From Apiosordaria backusii (taxonomy: Eukaryota > Ascomycota > Sordariomycetes > Sordariales > Lasiosphaeriaceae): a stretch of 64,000 nucleotides of DNA. The stretch spans positions 1 to 64,000 of the forward strand of contig JAUKTV010000008.1 in the NCBI GenBank assembly GCA_030549205.1, given 5' to 3'. The number at the start of each line of letters is the position of its first letter. The stretch's first letter is position 1. Below the pieces are notes generated by a model. It was given only the letters and a program-made list of their open reading frames with translations. It did not search any database and was not told where the DNA came from. Below are positions 1 to 9,431 of this stretch, one piece after another. Position numbers and translations under genes: made by a program.

Positions 1-2430
1 GTTAATAAAGTTCCTTAAAGTATTAAAAATCTTAACTTAGGTTTTATAAGTAAAAGGAAATACTTATATTTTACTGTTATATTTATTTACTATAATAAAA
101 GCCTACTATAAGTTATCGTAAGCTTCTTTAAAATTAAAAAGATTCTAAGTAATGTATTAGAATGGTTATAAAGAGTAATTAAATAATAGCTTATATAAAA
201 TAATCTATATAGTATACATTTATAAATAGTCTTTATATTAAATACATTAAGTACCGTTGATTTTAATATTCTAGGCTTATTTTATTAAATAGTTTAAAGT
301 ATTAGCTTTAAAGTATCTTACTTATATATATTAAAGTACTTTAAAATTGTCCTATAGTTATAGGGGATTTTGGAAAGGTCGATATAAGTATATAAAAGCT
401 TAGTTAATAGCTTTAGAAATTACTGGCTAATAAATAATTCTAACAGTACTTATAGGAATTTAAGAATTAATAAAAGATAAAGAGTAGGTAAAAAGAAGAA
501 TATATTTAAAAAATACTAAGTTTTAATATATTTTTAACTATTTAATTTTAATAGAATTGTAAAGCTTTTTTCTATAGTATAAACCTTTATTTATACTATA
601 ATACTATACTCTATATATTTATAAGCTTTATTTAAAAATAATATTAATATAAAAACCTTTAATAATAAAGACTTACTTTAAAATTAAATTTAAAGAGCTA
701 TTTTCTTTTATAAAGGTACCTTTAAAAATATACTTTTTAAATCTATAAATAGGGAAAAAGATAGTTCTGGCTTTAACCTAATGCTTTTTAAAGTAAGGCT
801 TGTAAGAACTAAAGACTAGGAACTTCTTTAAATTAACAATATATATATTTAAATAGTTATTATAAACTGTAAATTTAAAAAGTAAATAAATATCAAAGGC
901 TTTAATAGTAAGTACGATATTATAATTATTATACTTTCCTTAATAAATTATTACTTAATTTAAAAGCTTTTTAAATAAATTAGAATTAATAGTAATAGTA
1001 ATTAAGGTTTTATAAAGCTTAAAAGTATTAAAAGAAAAGCAAATAGGATTATTTAAGCTTTAGGAAATTTACTACTTAATAGTTTTATATTAATATAATT
1101 GCTTTTATTTACTATAAAAGAATAGGCTATTCTTAATATCGTTATTTATTCCAGTAAAGAGATTAAGAAGTTAGTAAGTTTATAAGGCCTTATTTATAAG
1201 TATATACTTTAAATAAAAGTATCGTTTAAGGCTTTAAATATAGAATTTCAGGTTTTTCTTTTTAACTAAGTATAGGCAATCCTTTAAGTTTATTTTTAAA
1301 CATTTAAAAATATAAGAATTACTATAAGAATTTCTATTTTAAAAAGAATTAAATATAGTAAAGATATAAGCTTCCTTTAGCTTTACTTTAATAAGCTTTT
1401 CGGTAATAAAGCTATAAAAGAATTTTCCGACTTACTAAAATATAAAAGTAGCTATATTATAGATTTCTTTTTTTAAATAAATAAACAGTAGTTTCAAGCC
1501 TACTTAAAGATAAAGTATATACTAACTATATTTAAAAAGCTTATTATAGTAAAGGTACCTTAAACCTTAAGTAATTTATATACTTTAATTTAATTAAAAG
1601 TATCGGCTTACAATAAATACCATTTAATAAAATTAATATTACCTTAATATACTTATTTAAATATAGTATTATATTTTTTATAAAGCGCTATATAAAAATT
1701 AGTAGATATAAGCATAAGTAAGGTCTTTAAATACCGGGCCTTTTATTAAAGGATTAAAAAGGTAAAGCTAATATAAGGTACTAGCACTTTAAAAGCTTAA
1801 ATAGTTTTAAAAATAGTACTAATAAAAGCAATATTGAAAGTTTAAATAGTTTTAAAAGCAATACTAAAACCTACTTCTTTAACTAGTTAGTTATTAAATA
1901 TAAGTATATTAATCTTAATAGTAAGTAGCTTAAAAGGCTTAAAAGTAAAAGAAGTATTTAAATATACTATAGTAATATAGGTTAATAATAAATCTTAATT
2001 TATATAAAAGCAGAACTATTTAATAAGCTTTATATAATTCTTATATTAAGAGGATTTGTTATTTAAAAAAGTAAGGTTAGATTAAACATTTACTCTTTTA
2101 AGGTTAATAAGCTTTTAAATACTTAAAAGGTCAGCTTAAAAGTATAAAAAGGTATATTAATAAAACCAGTCCTTTACAATATAGAGGACGATTTTAATAA
2201 AAGTAGTAGATTTTATAAATATAGTAAAATAGTAGGCTTAAATAAGTAAATAAAGAGATTTTTTAAAACTATTAGGTTTAATTAGAAAATGCTAGGCTTA
2301 TAACTGTAAAAGTAGAAAACCCTATAGTAATAGAAGTAATTAATTAATTTAAAGAATAAAAGAAAGCTATTTAAACAAGTATATTTAGCTATATATTTAT
2401 ATAAAAGTAATTCTATAAAAGCAGTGTATT
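1..2430. repeat. AT-rich, RIP-like degenerate tract
   Basis: The tract is strikingly rich in A, T and TpA steps and contrasts sharply with the balanced composition that begins near 2430-2550. No reading frame of 60 codons exists on either strand because TAA and TAG occur in every frame. Few CpA or CpG steps are visible by eye. This is the look of a repeat destroyed by repeat-induced point mutation in a filamentous ascomycete. I could not identify the parent element: no terminal repeats or transposase motifs are legible. Heterochromatic AT isochore is an equivalent description. Confidence 0.75.
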
Positions 2431-4097
2431 CTCAGCCTTTAGCCTTGGAGCTTTTTTAAACTTAGAACCTTCTATTTAACTACAATTGTTCTATCTTCCT
2501 ATACCTGTTTTAGCCATAGGTTCTAGACCTATAATGCCATTCCCAGGCTTTATTTTAGTGGCGCTCGTCTAAACACAGTGTTCTTAGCAGGCCCCACATT
2601 TTCCTGCTCCACAGAGTTACCGCATCCGAGTGCTGGGGCCTGGCCTCCGTCGGCAACAATGCCGCAACGGTGTCGGCTAACGCAGACAAAAGCGTCGTGG
2701 ACATAGCGTTTGATCTGAACAATCAAGAGGATTATTTGTGGTATTTAGAAAATATACTATGATTGATCTTCTGTGCCTGCCTGTGTCCCTGCTCTGTTTA
2801 TAGCTCCGTGATGTGACGTGCATGTGATGTAAATGTTTTGTTGATGCCTGTCCTGCCGTGGCCGTGATGCCGTGATCTCGCCCAGCGTGCCTGCTGAATC
2901 TGATGATCGGGCGTGAGCAACTGCCTGGGCCACCCACTTCCAGCCGCGCTGTAGCAAAAGCGGGCAGCAGTCTTCAGTGGCCTGGGCCAGAAGGCACGGC
3001 GATAGGTACTTGTCCCATTCAACTCTCCCAAAGAACACGCAGCGCCTCGATCGCCGCCTTGTTGAATACGGTCGACCGAAACGTCACGCCAGCGGCCTTT
3101 TCGCATCTTTCAACAACTTTTCAAGCTCCTTCGCCCAAATCGCCCAGCGCCTCCTACATCCTCCAACAACCCCTTCGAGCGCTCTCGCTGATATCACCCA
3201 GCGCCTTCAACAACCCATTCGAGGGTGTCAGTGTCCTGACCTCAAGCGGTCCAGCGCCCCAGACAACCTATCCTCCACAGCCCCCGCTCCCCGCTCCTTC
3301 TTTAGGCGTCCCGTCAACAGCTTCGTTCCCCTTGCACCGCTTCACGTCGGTCCTGCTCTGCAGGGTGTCCGATCATCAATGAGGAGAACCTTCCAGCTCG
3401 GCGGTATTCGCACACCAAGAAACCTGGAAGCCTGAAAACATCTTGAGCAGCATCACAGGACGCCAAAGTCAAGGTTGCATTCCTTCGCCATCTCTGTAAT
3501 TATTGCACTCAGAGAATCAGCGAAACCATCAGCCGCGGTCTGGCGCCCTATCCCCAAGCACGGCATCTCTGGAACAACTGCACCCAAAGAACCAACAAGA
3601 CCATCAGTCGCGCTCTATGTGACCACCTTACCAGGGATCTGATGCCCCGTGCTCAAGCCCACCTGAGACCGGCAGCTATCTGGGATAGCATGCTCGACAA
3701 GACTGTTCCGGCTCCAGAGGCTTCCACTCAACATTCAGACTGGCTGGAATCAAGGAGAACAAAGGCAAGGGCTTGGATTTTTGGCTGCAATTGCCCCCTG
3801 CAACTGGACTTCTACTTGTCGCTTTGGACCCGAACGACGTTTTCTAGAACCCCTGCGGAAAATTCCTCGAGGAGGAAGACAACGTGAGAAGCCCAAGACT
3901 CCAACATTGGCTAGCAAGGTCTGGGCTATTCCACCTCATTCTCTATCTCTACCATCGTTTACTGACTTTCTGTTCTGCAACCAGCCGAAATTGCGCCCCG
4001 AAACAAGCCGAGCACCCAGCAGTCCATCACCGACCATCTTCCGACACCAACCCCTCGAACATGCTGCTCCCCGAACACGAAGACAATATCAGACAAT
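2431..4097. other. Transition and upstream region, no supported gene
   Basis: Base composition returns to normal here. Several overlapping open frames of 80-165 codons are present on both strands, but none has a recognisable domain, a consistent frame or plausible splice structure. The plus-strand frames are rich in Pro and Ser, as expected for chance frames in GC-rich DNA. The stretch may hold the promoter and 5' leader of the coiled-coil gene that starts at 4455. I do not support a gene. Confidence 0.4.
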
Positions 4098-4233
4098 GCC
4101 CGTGGGAAGGACTGAGGGTATTCTTTAACTTTCCACGGTTGGATTCTTGGTGGTCTGGCTCAAGATGCCCCGTAGGAAGGACTGGAAGGGCGCTGTTTGA
4201 CTTCCCACGGTTGGATTCTTGGTCTGGTTCAAG
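4098..4233. repeat. Tandem pair of about 65-bp units with internal inverted repeat
   Basis: Two adjacent, imperfect copies (about 4098-4165 and 4168-4233) each open with CCCGT(G/A)GGAAGGACTG and end with TTCC(C)ACGGTTGGATTCTTGG followed by CTGG and TTCAAG. The arms CCGTGGGAA and TTCCCACGG are complementary, so each copy could fold back on itself. The pair lies about 220-360 bp upstream of the coiled-coil gene start. Whether it is a regulatory element or a relic of a small repeat cannot be told from the sequence. Confidence 0.6.
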
Positions 4234-4454
4234 TCTATTGCAACATGTATCAACAGAAATCATGTACATATTCTCAAGTTACACTTGTCAGCCACTTGAC
4301 ATTTCTATCCCTGCACGTCTACCCAGACATTGTTCCTTCCACTGTCCAGCCCGCACCTTCCCCCTGACGCTGCGCACGTGATGGCACAGAGATATATGCA
4401 AAATCTGCCCAAGACTTTTAAATTTTCTTCTTGGGCAATCCAAAAACCGCAGTC

Positions 4455-7400
4455 ATGGACAAGATGGCGTCCGATTCGGAGCGCGCCCAAGAGATTGCGG
4501 CAATCAAACAATGCCTAGAATGGCTCGAGTCAGCAGGCCCGACGAAGCCCATAGGGTTCCTGGTGGCACTGCAAAACAGCAGAGAGAGGCTGGATGCGGT
4601 CATCGCGGCCGTCGAGGAGCATTACCTCCATCAGACAAGGGTTCAAGGCCTGGAAGAGAGAGAGCACCTCTTGCAACAAGCCGAGACCGCCCTGGACTCA
4701 AGGATCAATGGCATCCTTGCCGAGGAGATCTTCAAAAAGGCAAAAGACCTCGCCGAGCAGTGGGAAACCCGCCTGGCAGAGGTGAAACAGCGGGAAATGG
4801 CACTCGCACAGCAAGAGGGGGTCCTGCATCACCTCGAAGAACAAGGCAGACAACTTTCTGAAAAAGAGAAAGAACTCTGGCTCCAAGAGCATGCAATCTC
4901 CCAAGCCAAAAAGAGAGATGTAGACATGTCTCGAAGAGAGGAACAGGCCAGGGCGCAGGATGCCAGGCTGCAGGGCATCAGCACGGCTGTACAGAGCCTT
5001 CACAACAAGCTTGTCTCGATGGTGGATGAGAAGATCTCCCGTATCGAGAGCGGGTTCAAAGGCCTAATTCCATCGTCTGATGTCAATGGAAAGCTCGAGA
5101 CAGTTGCTCAAGAGTCCAGCCTCCAAGCCTTGGGGGATTCCCTTGCCAATGTAGCAACAAACACGGATATTGCAGAGATCAACATCGCGCTGGGATCGTT
5201 GGCTCAGCAGGCAAAACTTGAAGTGATGGCCCATGACTTGAAGACACTCTCAGGGTCGTTTGCTGGTTTACCGCAGCAGTCGGACTTTACCACGGCCAAC
5301 GCCACACTCACCAAAGTAGCTAAACAAATGAAAGGCTTGGTGCAGTCTGTCGACGGTTTGCCCAAACAGGCGAGTGTTGACGGGATTGAGAAAGCGCTCA
5401 AGGCAGTGGCCAAGCGCTCAGATGTTGAACAACTGTCCACATCCGCGAGAGAATTGTCCCAGTCTCTTGTGGGTCTGGCAAAGCAGTCCGACATTGAGGG
5501 CGTAAAGTCAGATGTCCTCGAGCTCAGAGCCAAGCTGGTCGCGCAGTTCAAGTCTGTTCATAGTCTGGCCAAACAGTCAGATGTCCTGGATATCAGCGCC
5601 AAGATGATCGAGCAGTCTGAGTCCATTGACGGTCTGGCCAAACAGTCAGATGTCTTGGATATCATTGCCAAGCTGAACACGGTGGCACAGCACTCAGGTC
5701 TCCAGTCTATTGTTACCAAGCTAAAGGAGCTTGATACCAGACTAAACACAGTGGCGCAACAGTCGGCCATCCAGAACATCAACGACAAGCTGAGCACAGT
5801 GGCTCAAGACTCGAGCATTGCAGGCTTGTCTACCTCTCTCGGTGCTCTGGCTCGACAGACGGACTTTCAGCAGCTCGACACCAAACTAAACACGGTAGCC
5901 AGAAAAACAGACCTGGAGAACCTGGCCGAGCGGATCAAGAAGTTGGACAACTTCGCTCGGCAGCCTAGCGTTGTCACGGCTATCCAACAGATCCATGAGC
6001 TTGGTGCTGTGGCCAAGCATGACGATGTAGAGGGTTTGGCCAAGCAGGTCCACGCCCTTTTCGACGCCTTTCTCGGTTGGTCCAAGGAGCTGGACCTCGA
6101 GGACATTGCCGATTACCTCGCGCAGGGTGTCGAGATGATCATTGCCGAGGTGAAAAAATCTCTCGACAATGTGCCACGCAGACCAGATGTTGAAAAGGCC
6201 GTACAGGATATCAAGGAGATCATCAGCCCCCAAGTGGAGGTCATGGCCTCGATAGCAAGGCAGTCTGATATTGAGACCGTCAGCGCCAGAATCTCGGCTC
6301 TCGCCGAAAGGTTCGAGTCTCAAGAGGCCCTGAACAATGCACGCAAGGAGCTTTCCGAGCGTGATGGCAAACACCAGGCCGAAACCAAGGGTCTGCGTCA
6401 GAGGATTGCCACCATCATGGCAGAAAAGGAACAGTTTGAGGAGGAGGTGCCCTCTTTGAAGGGGGCAATAAAGAATCTGCAGGATGCGGTCAAGAAGAAA
6501 TCCAGCCTCGTCCCCGAGCTCGAAAAAGAAAGGGACGAAGCCAAACAGCGGCTAGCAGAAGCCAAGACACGGTGTGAGGGACACGCAGACCTGGTTACCG
6601 CCAACAGGGAGCATGTTCAACGCCAGGATCAACTGGTCCAAGACATCACGACGCTGAACATACAGCTCACAACCAAGGACGATGAATGCCATTCGCTCTT
6701 GGCAAGCAACACGGCACTGGAGCAAGAGTTGGAGACTGTAACTGCAGCGTTGGAAGAGCAGATCCAAGCCAAGGATGATGAACGCCACTCGCTCTTGGCA
6801 AGCAACACGGCACTGGAAGAGCAGATCCAAGCCAAGGATGATGAATGCAATTCGCTCTTGGAAAGAAACACAACACTGGAACAAGAGCTCGAGACTGAAC
6901 GATCAACAGCTGCAGCTCTGAGAGCGCAGGTGGAGGCTTTGCAGCAAAGTCTGGACCAGAGAGCCGCAGCAGAACAAGAGAGGGATGAGCTGGAACAAAC
7001 GCTCGACGATGTCACTCGACAAAAGGACGAGCTGACAGGAACAGTCAAGGCATTGAGACAGGAAAACACAACCCTCTCTTCCGAGCGTAATGATCTGGAG
7101 AATAGTCTCCCGACCGCAAGACAGGACTATGACGAGCTCGAGTCCGAGAAGGACAAGCTGCTGATCACGGTGCTGTCACTAGAGGAAACTCATGCAGAGA
7201 TTGCTCATGGACGGGATATGCTGCAGGGACAGGTACTTCTTTTGCAGACGCGGGTCGAAGACCTGACGTGTGACATTGAAGACATGTACGGAATCAGGGC
7301 TGAGCGGGATGCTTTTGCCATGGAGGCTTCTTGGTTGAGGTCGGACAAGACGGCTCTGAACGCCCAACTTGCTTCCCTTGGAGAAGAGACAGAAAAGACA

Positions 7401-8753
7401 AGGACAAGTCTCATGCGCGAGCTTGAAGCCAAATCCTTGGCCCATGACGCCCTATCCCAACTCAATTCCGAGCTGCAACAGCAGCGTCAAAGGCTCGACA
7501 GTGAGCTGAGCGCCGCCAGGGATGAGCACAAGGAGGCCATCGCCAAAATGGTCGAAGAGTTGTCAGAGTCCAGGACCAAGAGCGCACAGCTGGAATCTCA
7601 GCTGTCTGCAGCAAGGATCAAGGTCACGCAGCTGGAAAAGGAAGAGTCTCGACTGCAGGAGGAAACCAAGCGGTTAGAGATACAGGTCAAGGAGCGTGGT
7701 GAACAGATCACAAGCCTGCAAGCCGAGGTCACCAAGGCCAAGACTTCCCAAGACGCGGCCGCAAAGCTGGAGCAAGAACTGTCCCAGCAGGTTAAAGAGC
7801 TGAACGGTAGAGTCAATGAACAAAAAGCCAGGCTCACGGATTCTGAAAAGAAGATCAAGACGCTAAACACGAACCTGGGCGAGTCCAGGGGGCACACTGA
7901 CCTGTGCAACAACATGATCCAGGAGCTCAACGGCAAACTCGCGCACTTGGGAAGGAATCTGTCCGCAGAACAGGGCAAGGTCGAAAGCCTGATCAAAGAG
8001 CTATCCGAGGCAAATTCCATGGTCATGGAACTGCGCCAGCAAGTCTCCGGCGCAGATGACAAGGTCCAAAAGGCCGAAGCGGAAGCGGCGGAACTCAGAA
8101 CCGATCTACAGAGCAAGATCACAGAGTGTTTGCAGCATTCGGAACTGGCTTCGGGATGCAACACACTCAGGGAGCAGTTGGCACTATCTGAAAAGAAGTG
8201 TGAGACTCTGGATCAAGTCACCACCAAGTGCCATGAACTTGAGGAAGCCATCAAGGTGACCAAGGCGGAACACCAGGCCGCTGTTCAGCGCGCCGAGACC
8301 CTGGAAGAAGCTGTCCGGGCAGAACAGGAGGCAAACCCTCGAAAGCGACGGCGTCTCAATGAAAATGAAAGTGCTCCAGGCGAGCTGTCAGGGCAAGAAA
8401 AATGGGAACAGGTCATCTACAAGGTCTCAGACGAGATGGCCCAGCTCGCGCCCGAGACTCAGGGGGTCACCCACGAAAGAGTCTTCTTCGAACTCAACGC
8501 CATTTCCCTGTTCCCGTCCTACCAGACAAATTGGGACAGTTTCATGGCCAACGGCTCTGCGGACCAGTGGTACTGCCTGCAGAGGGTTGTCAGATGGGGG
8601 CACACCGACGGCGCGGCCATTCAGATGCAAGACAACGCACCGTATTGCAGCATGCACCAGCAAAAGCGATGCGTGCGAGTCAAGATTCTCCGTCCCGACG
8701 GCCGAGCAGCTCAGACACTGTTCACGATGGCGCCAGCACCGCCTGCGCAGTGA
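4455..8753 (+). CDS. Large coiled-coil protein with repeat blocks, unknown function
   Basis: This is a single uninterrupted frame of 1432 codons from the ATG at 4455; the frame opens further upstream, but only with a non-ATG codon. Most of the protein is predicted coiled coil, rich in Glu, Gln, Lys, Leu and Ala. Residues of about 180-560 carry degenerate repeats built around motifs such as LAKQSDV and LNTVAQ, spaced roughly every 20-27 residues. Near residues 740-815 a second repeat, built on AKDDE-HSLL-SNTALE, occurs three times. Later comes a long myosin/SMC-like heptad region, then a basic RKRRR stretch near residue 1300 (a possible nuclear signal), then a compact non-coiled C-terminal domain of about 120 residues with several Cys and Trp. 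It resembles structural or tethering coiled-coil proteins only in general style, and no enzyme motif is present. It converges on the minus-strand gene at 9432-11330. The reading frame is certain. The function is unknown. Confidence 0.85.
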   Translation: MDKMASDSERAQEIAAIKQCLEWLESAGPTKPIGFLVALQNSRERLDAVIAAVEEHYLHQTRVQGLEEREHLLQQAETALDSRINGILAEEIFKKAKDLAEQWETRLAEVKQREMALAQQEGVLHHLEEQGRQLSEKEKELWLQEHAISQAKKRDVDMSRREEQARAQDARLQGISTAVQSLHNKLVSMVDEKISRIESGFKGLIPSSDVNGKLETVAQESSLQALGDSLANVATNTDIAEINIALGSLAQQAKLEVMAHDLKTLSGSFAGLPQQSDFTTANATLTKVAKQMKGLVQSVDGLPKQASVDGIEKALKAVAKRSDVEQLSTSARELSQSLVGLAKQSDIEGVKSDVLELRAKLVAQFKSVHSLAKQSDVLDISAKMIEQSESIDGLAKQSDVLDIIAKLNTVAQHSGLQSIVTKLKELDTRLNTVAQQSAIQNINDKLSTVAQDSSIAGLSTSLGALARQTDFQQLDTKLNTVARKTDLENLAERIKKLDNFARQPSVVTAIQQIHELGAVAKHDDVEGLAKQVHALFDAFLGWSKELDLEDIADYLAQGVEMIIAEVKKSLDNVPRRPDVEKAVQDIKEIISPQVEVMASIARQSDIETVSARISALAERFESQEALNNARKELSERDGKHQAETKGLRQRIATIMAEKEQFEEEVPSLKGAIKNLQDAVKKKSSLVPELEKERDEAKQRLAEAKTRCEGHADLVTANREHVQRQDQLVQDITTLNIQLTTKDDECHSLLASNTALEQELETVTAALEEQIQAKDDERHSLLASNTALEEQIQAKDDECNSLLERNTTLEQELETERSTAAALRAQVEALQQSLDQRAAAEQERDELEQTLDDVTRQKDELTGTVKALRQENTTLSSERNDLENSLPTARQDYDELESEKDKLLITVLSLEETHAEIAHGRDMLQGQVLLLQTRVEDLTCDIEDMYGIRAERDAFAMEASWLRSDKTALNAQLASLGEETEKTRTSLMRELEAKSLAHDALSQLNSELQQQRQRLDSELSAARDEHKEAIAKMVEELSESRTKSAQLESQLSAARIKVTQLEKEESRLQEETKRLEIQVKERGEQITSLQAEVTKAKTSQDAAAKLEQELSQQVKELNGRVNEQKARLTDSEKKIKTLNTNLGESRGHTDLCNNMIQELNGKLAHLGRNLSAEQGKVESLIKELSEANSMVMELRQQVSGADDKVQKAEAEAAELRTDLQSKITECLQHSELASGCNTLREQLALSEKKCETLDQVTTKCHELEEAIKVTKAEHQAAVQRAETLEEAVRAEQEANPRKRRRLNENESAPGELSGQEKWEQVIYKVSDEMAQLAPETQGVTHERVFFELNAISLFPSYQTNWDSFMANGSADQWYCLQRVVRWGHTDGAAIQMQDNAPYCSMHQQKRCVRVKILRPDGRAAQTLFTMAPAPPAQ

Positions 8754-9370
8754 TCCATTTTTTTATATAGGTTAATGATGACTCGTTTCCTCTGTTGCTT
8801 TGTGTTCTGTGTGATCTGTGTCTTGTAATCCCTCGTCTAAACTGCATAAGATTCCAGCGTAAATTCTATAATGTAAGCCCCTAAGGTAAAATTTAAACAG
8901 TCTCTTCAATTATAATCCTCGTAAGGACCTGGGTGTAGAGGTGGAAACCCCTACAGTTTTAGAATGAAGTGATTGATTGATCTGAATAAAAGAAAGCTCT
9001 GAGGAGCGCAAAAAGCTACGTATTTATACATAAATAGTTCTATTCCAAAGAAGCCATTCCTTCCATCCGAACCACGGTAAGCTTTCCCGAGCTTCCGTTT
9101 ATCCAGCCGACGTTCTATTAAATACTGAAGCTATGTCCAAGTCCTGCTTTACATTGGGTATGTTATAAACGCCTGGCATCTTATATGTAAAGTTTGCAGG
9201 GTATTCTGGATAGTAAATTACAACTTTAAACACATTTGGCCATTGAATTATAAGGAATATAGAGCAATCAGTTTGAACGCATCTGAATATTGAACTACAA
9301 GGAACATAAACAATCACGTTAAACACAAGGAACAATCACTTTAAACCACATCACTTCAAATCACAAAGAG
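8754..9370. other. Convergent intergenic region, no gene seen
   Basis: About 600 bp separate the ends of the coiled-coil gene (+) and the next minus-strand gene. The DNA is moderately AT-rich, with a T-run and TATATA just after the plus-strand stop codon, consistent with 3' untranslated sequence. The only open frames are short and unremarkable. No repeat or RNA gene is evident. Confidence 0.5.
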
Positions 9371-9374
9371 CACG

Positions 9375-9416
9375 AGAAAAAAATGTATTCATCAAGCCCT
9401 GCCCCCTAATGGGACA
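9375..9416 (-). promoter_or_regulatory. Conserved 3' hairpin plus A/T-run element, copy 1
   Basis: On the plus strand a run of seven A (about 9377-9383) is followed after some 17 nt by TGCCCCCTAATGGGACA (9400-9416). The arms TGCCCC and GGGACA can pair with one mismatch around a CTAAT loop. It sits 16 nt past the stop codon of the minus-strand gene at 9432-11330, so in the transcript the hairpin precedes a U-run. Close copies follow other genes in this island (18951-18969 and 28769-28789). Its role, for example in 3' end formation or mRNA stability, is inferred. Confidence 0.6.
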
Positions 9417-9431
9417 AGAAACCAAAGGAAC

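Noticed and set aside
2903..4381. Plus-strand frames of 115-165 codons as genes upstream of the coiled-coil protein
   Set aside because: No domains, overlapping frames on both strands, and part is made of the duplicated 65-bp unit.
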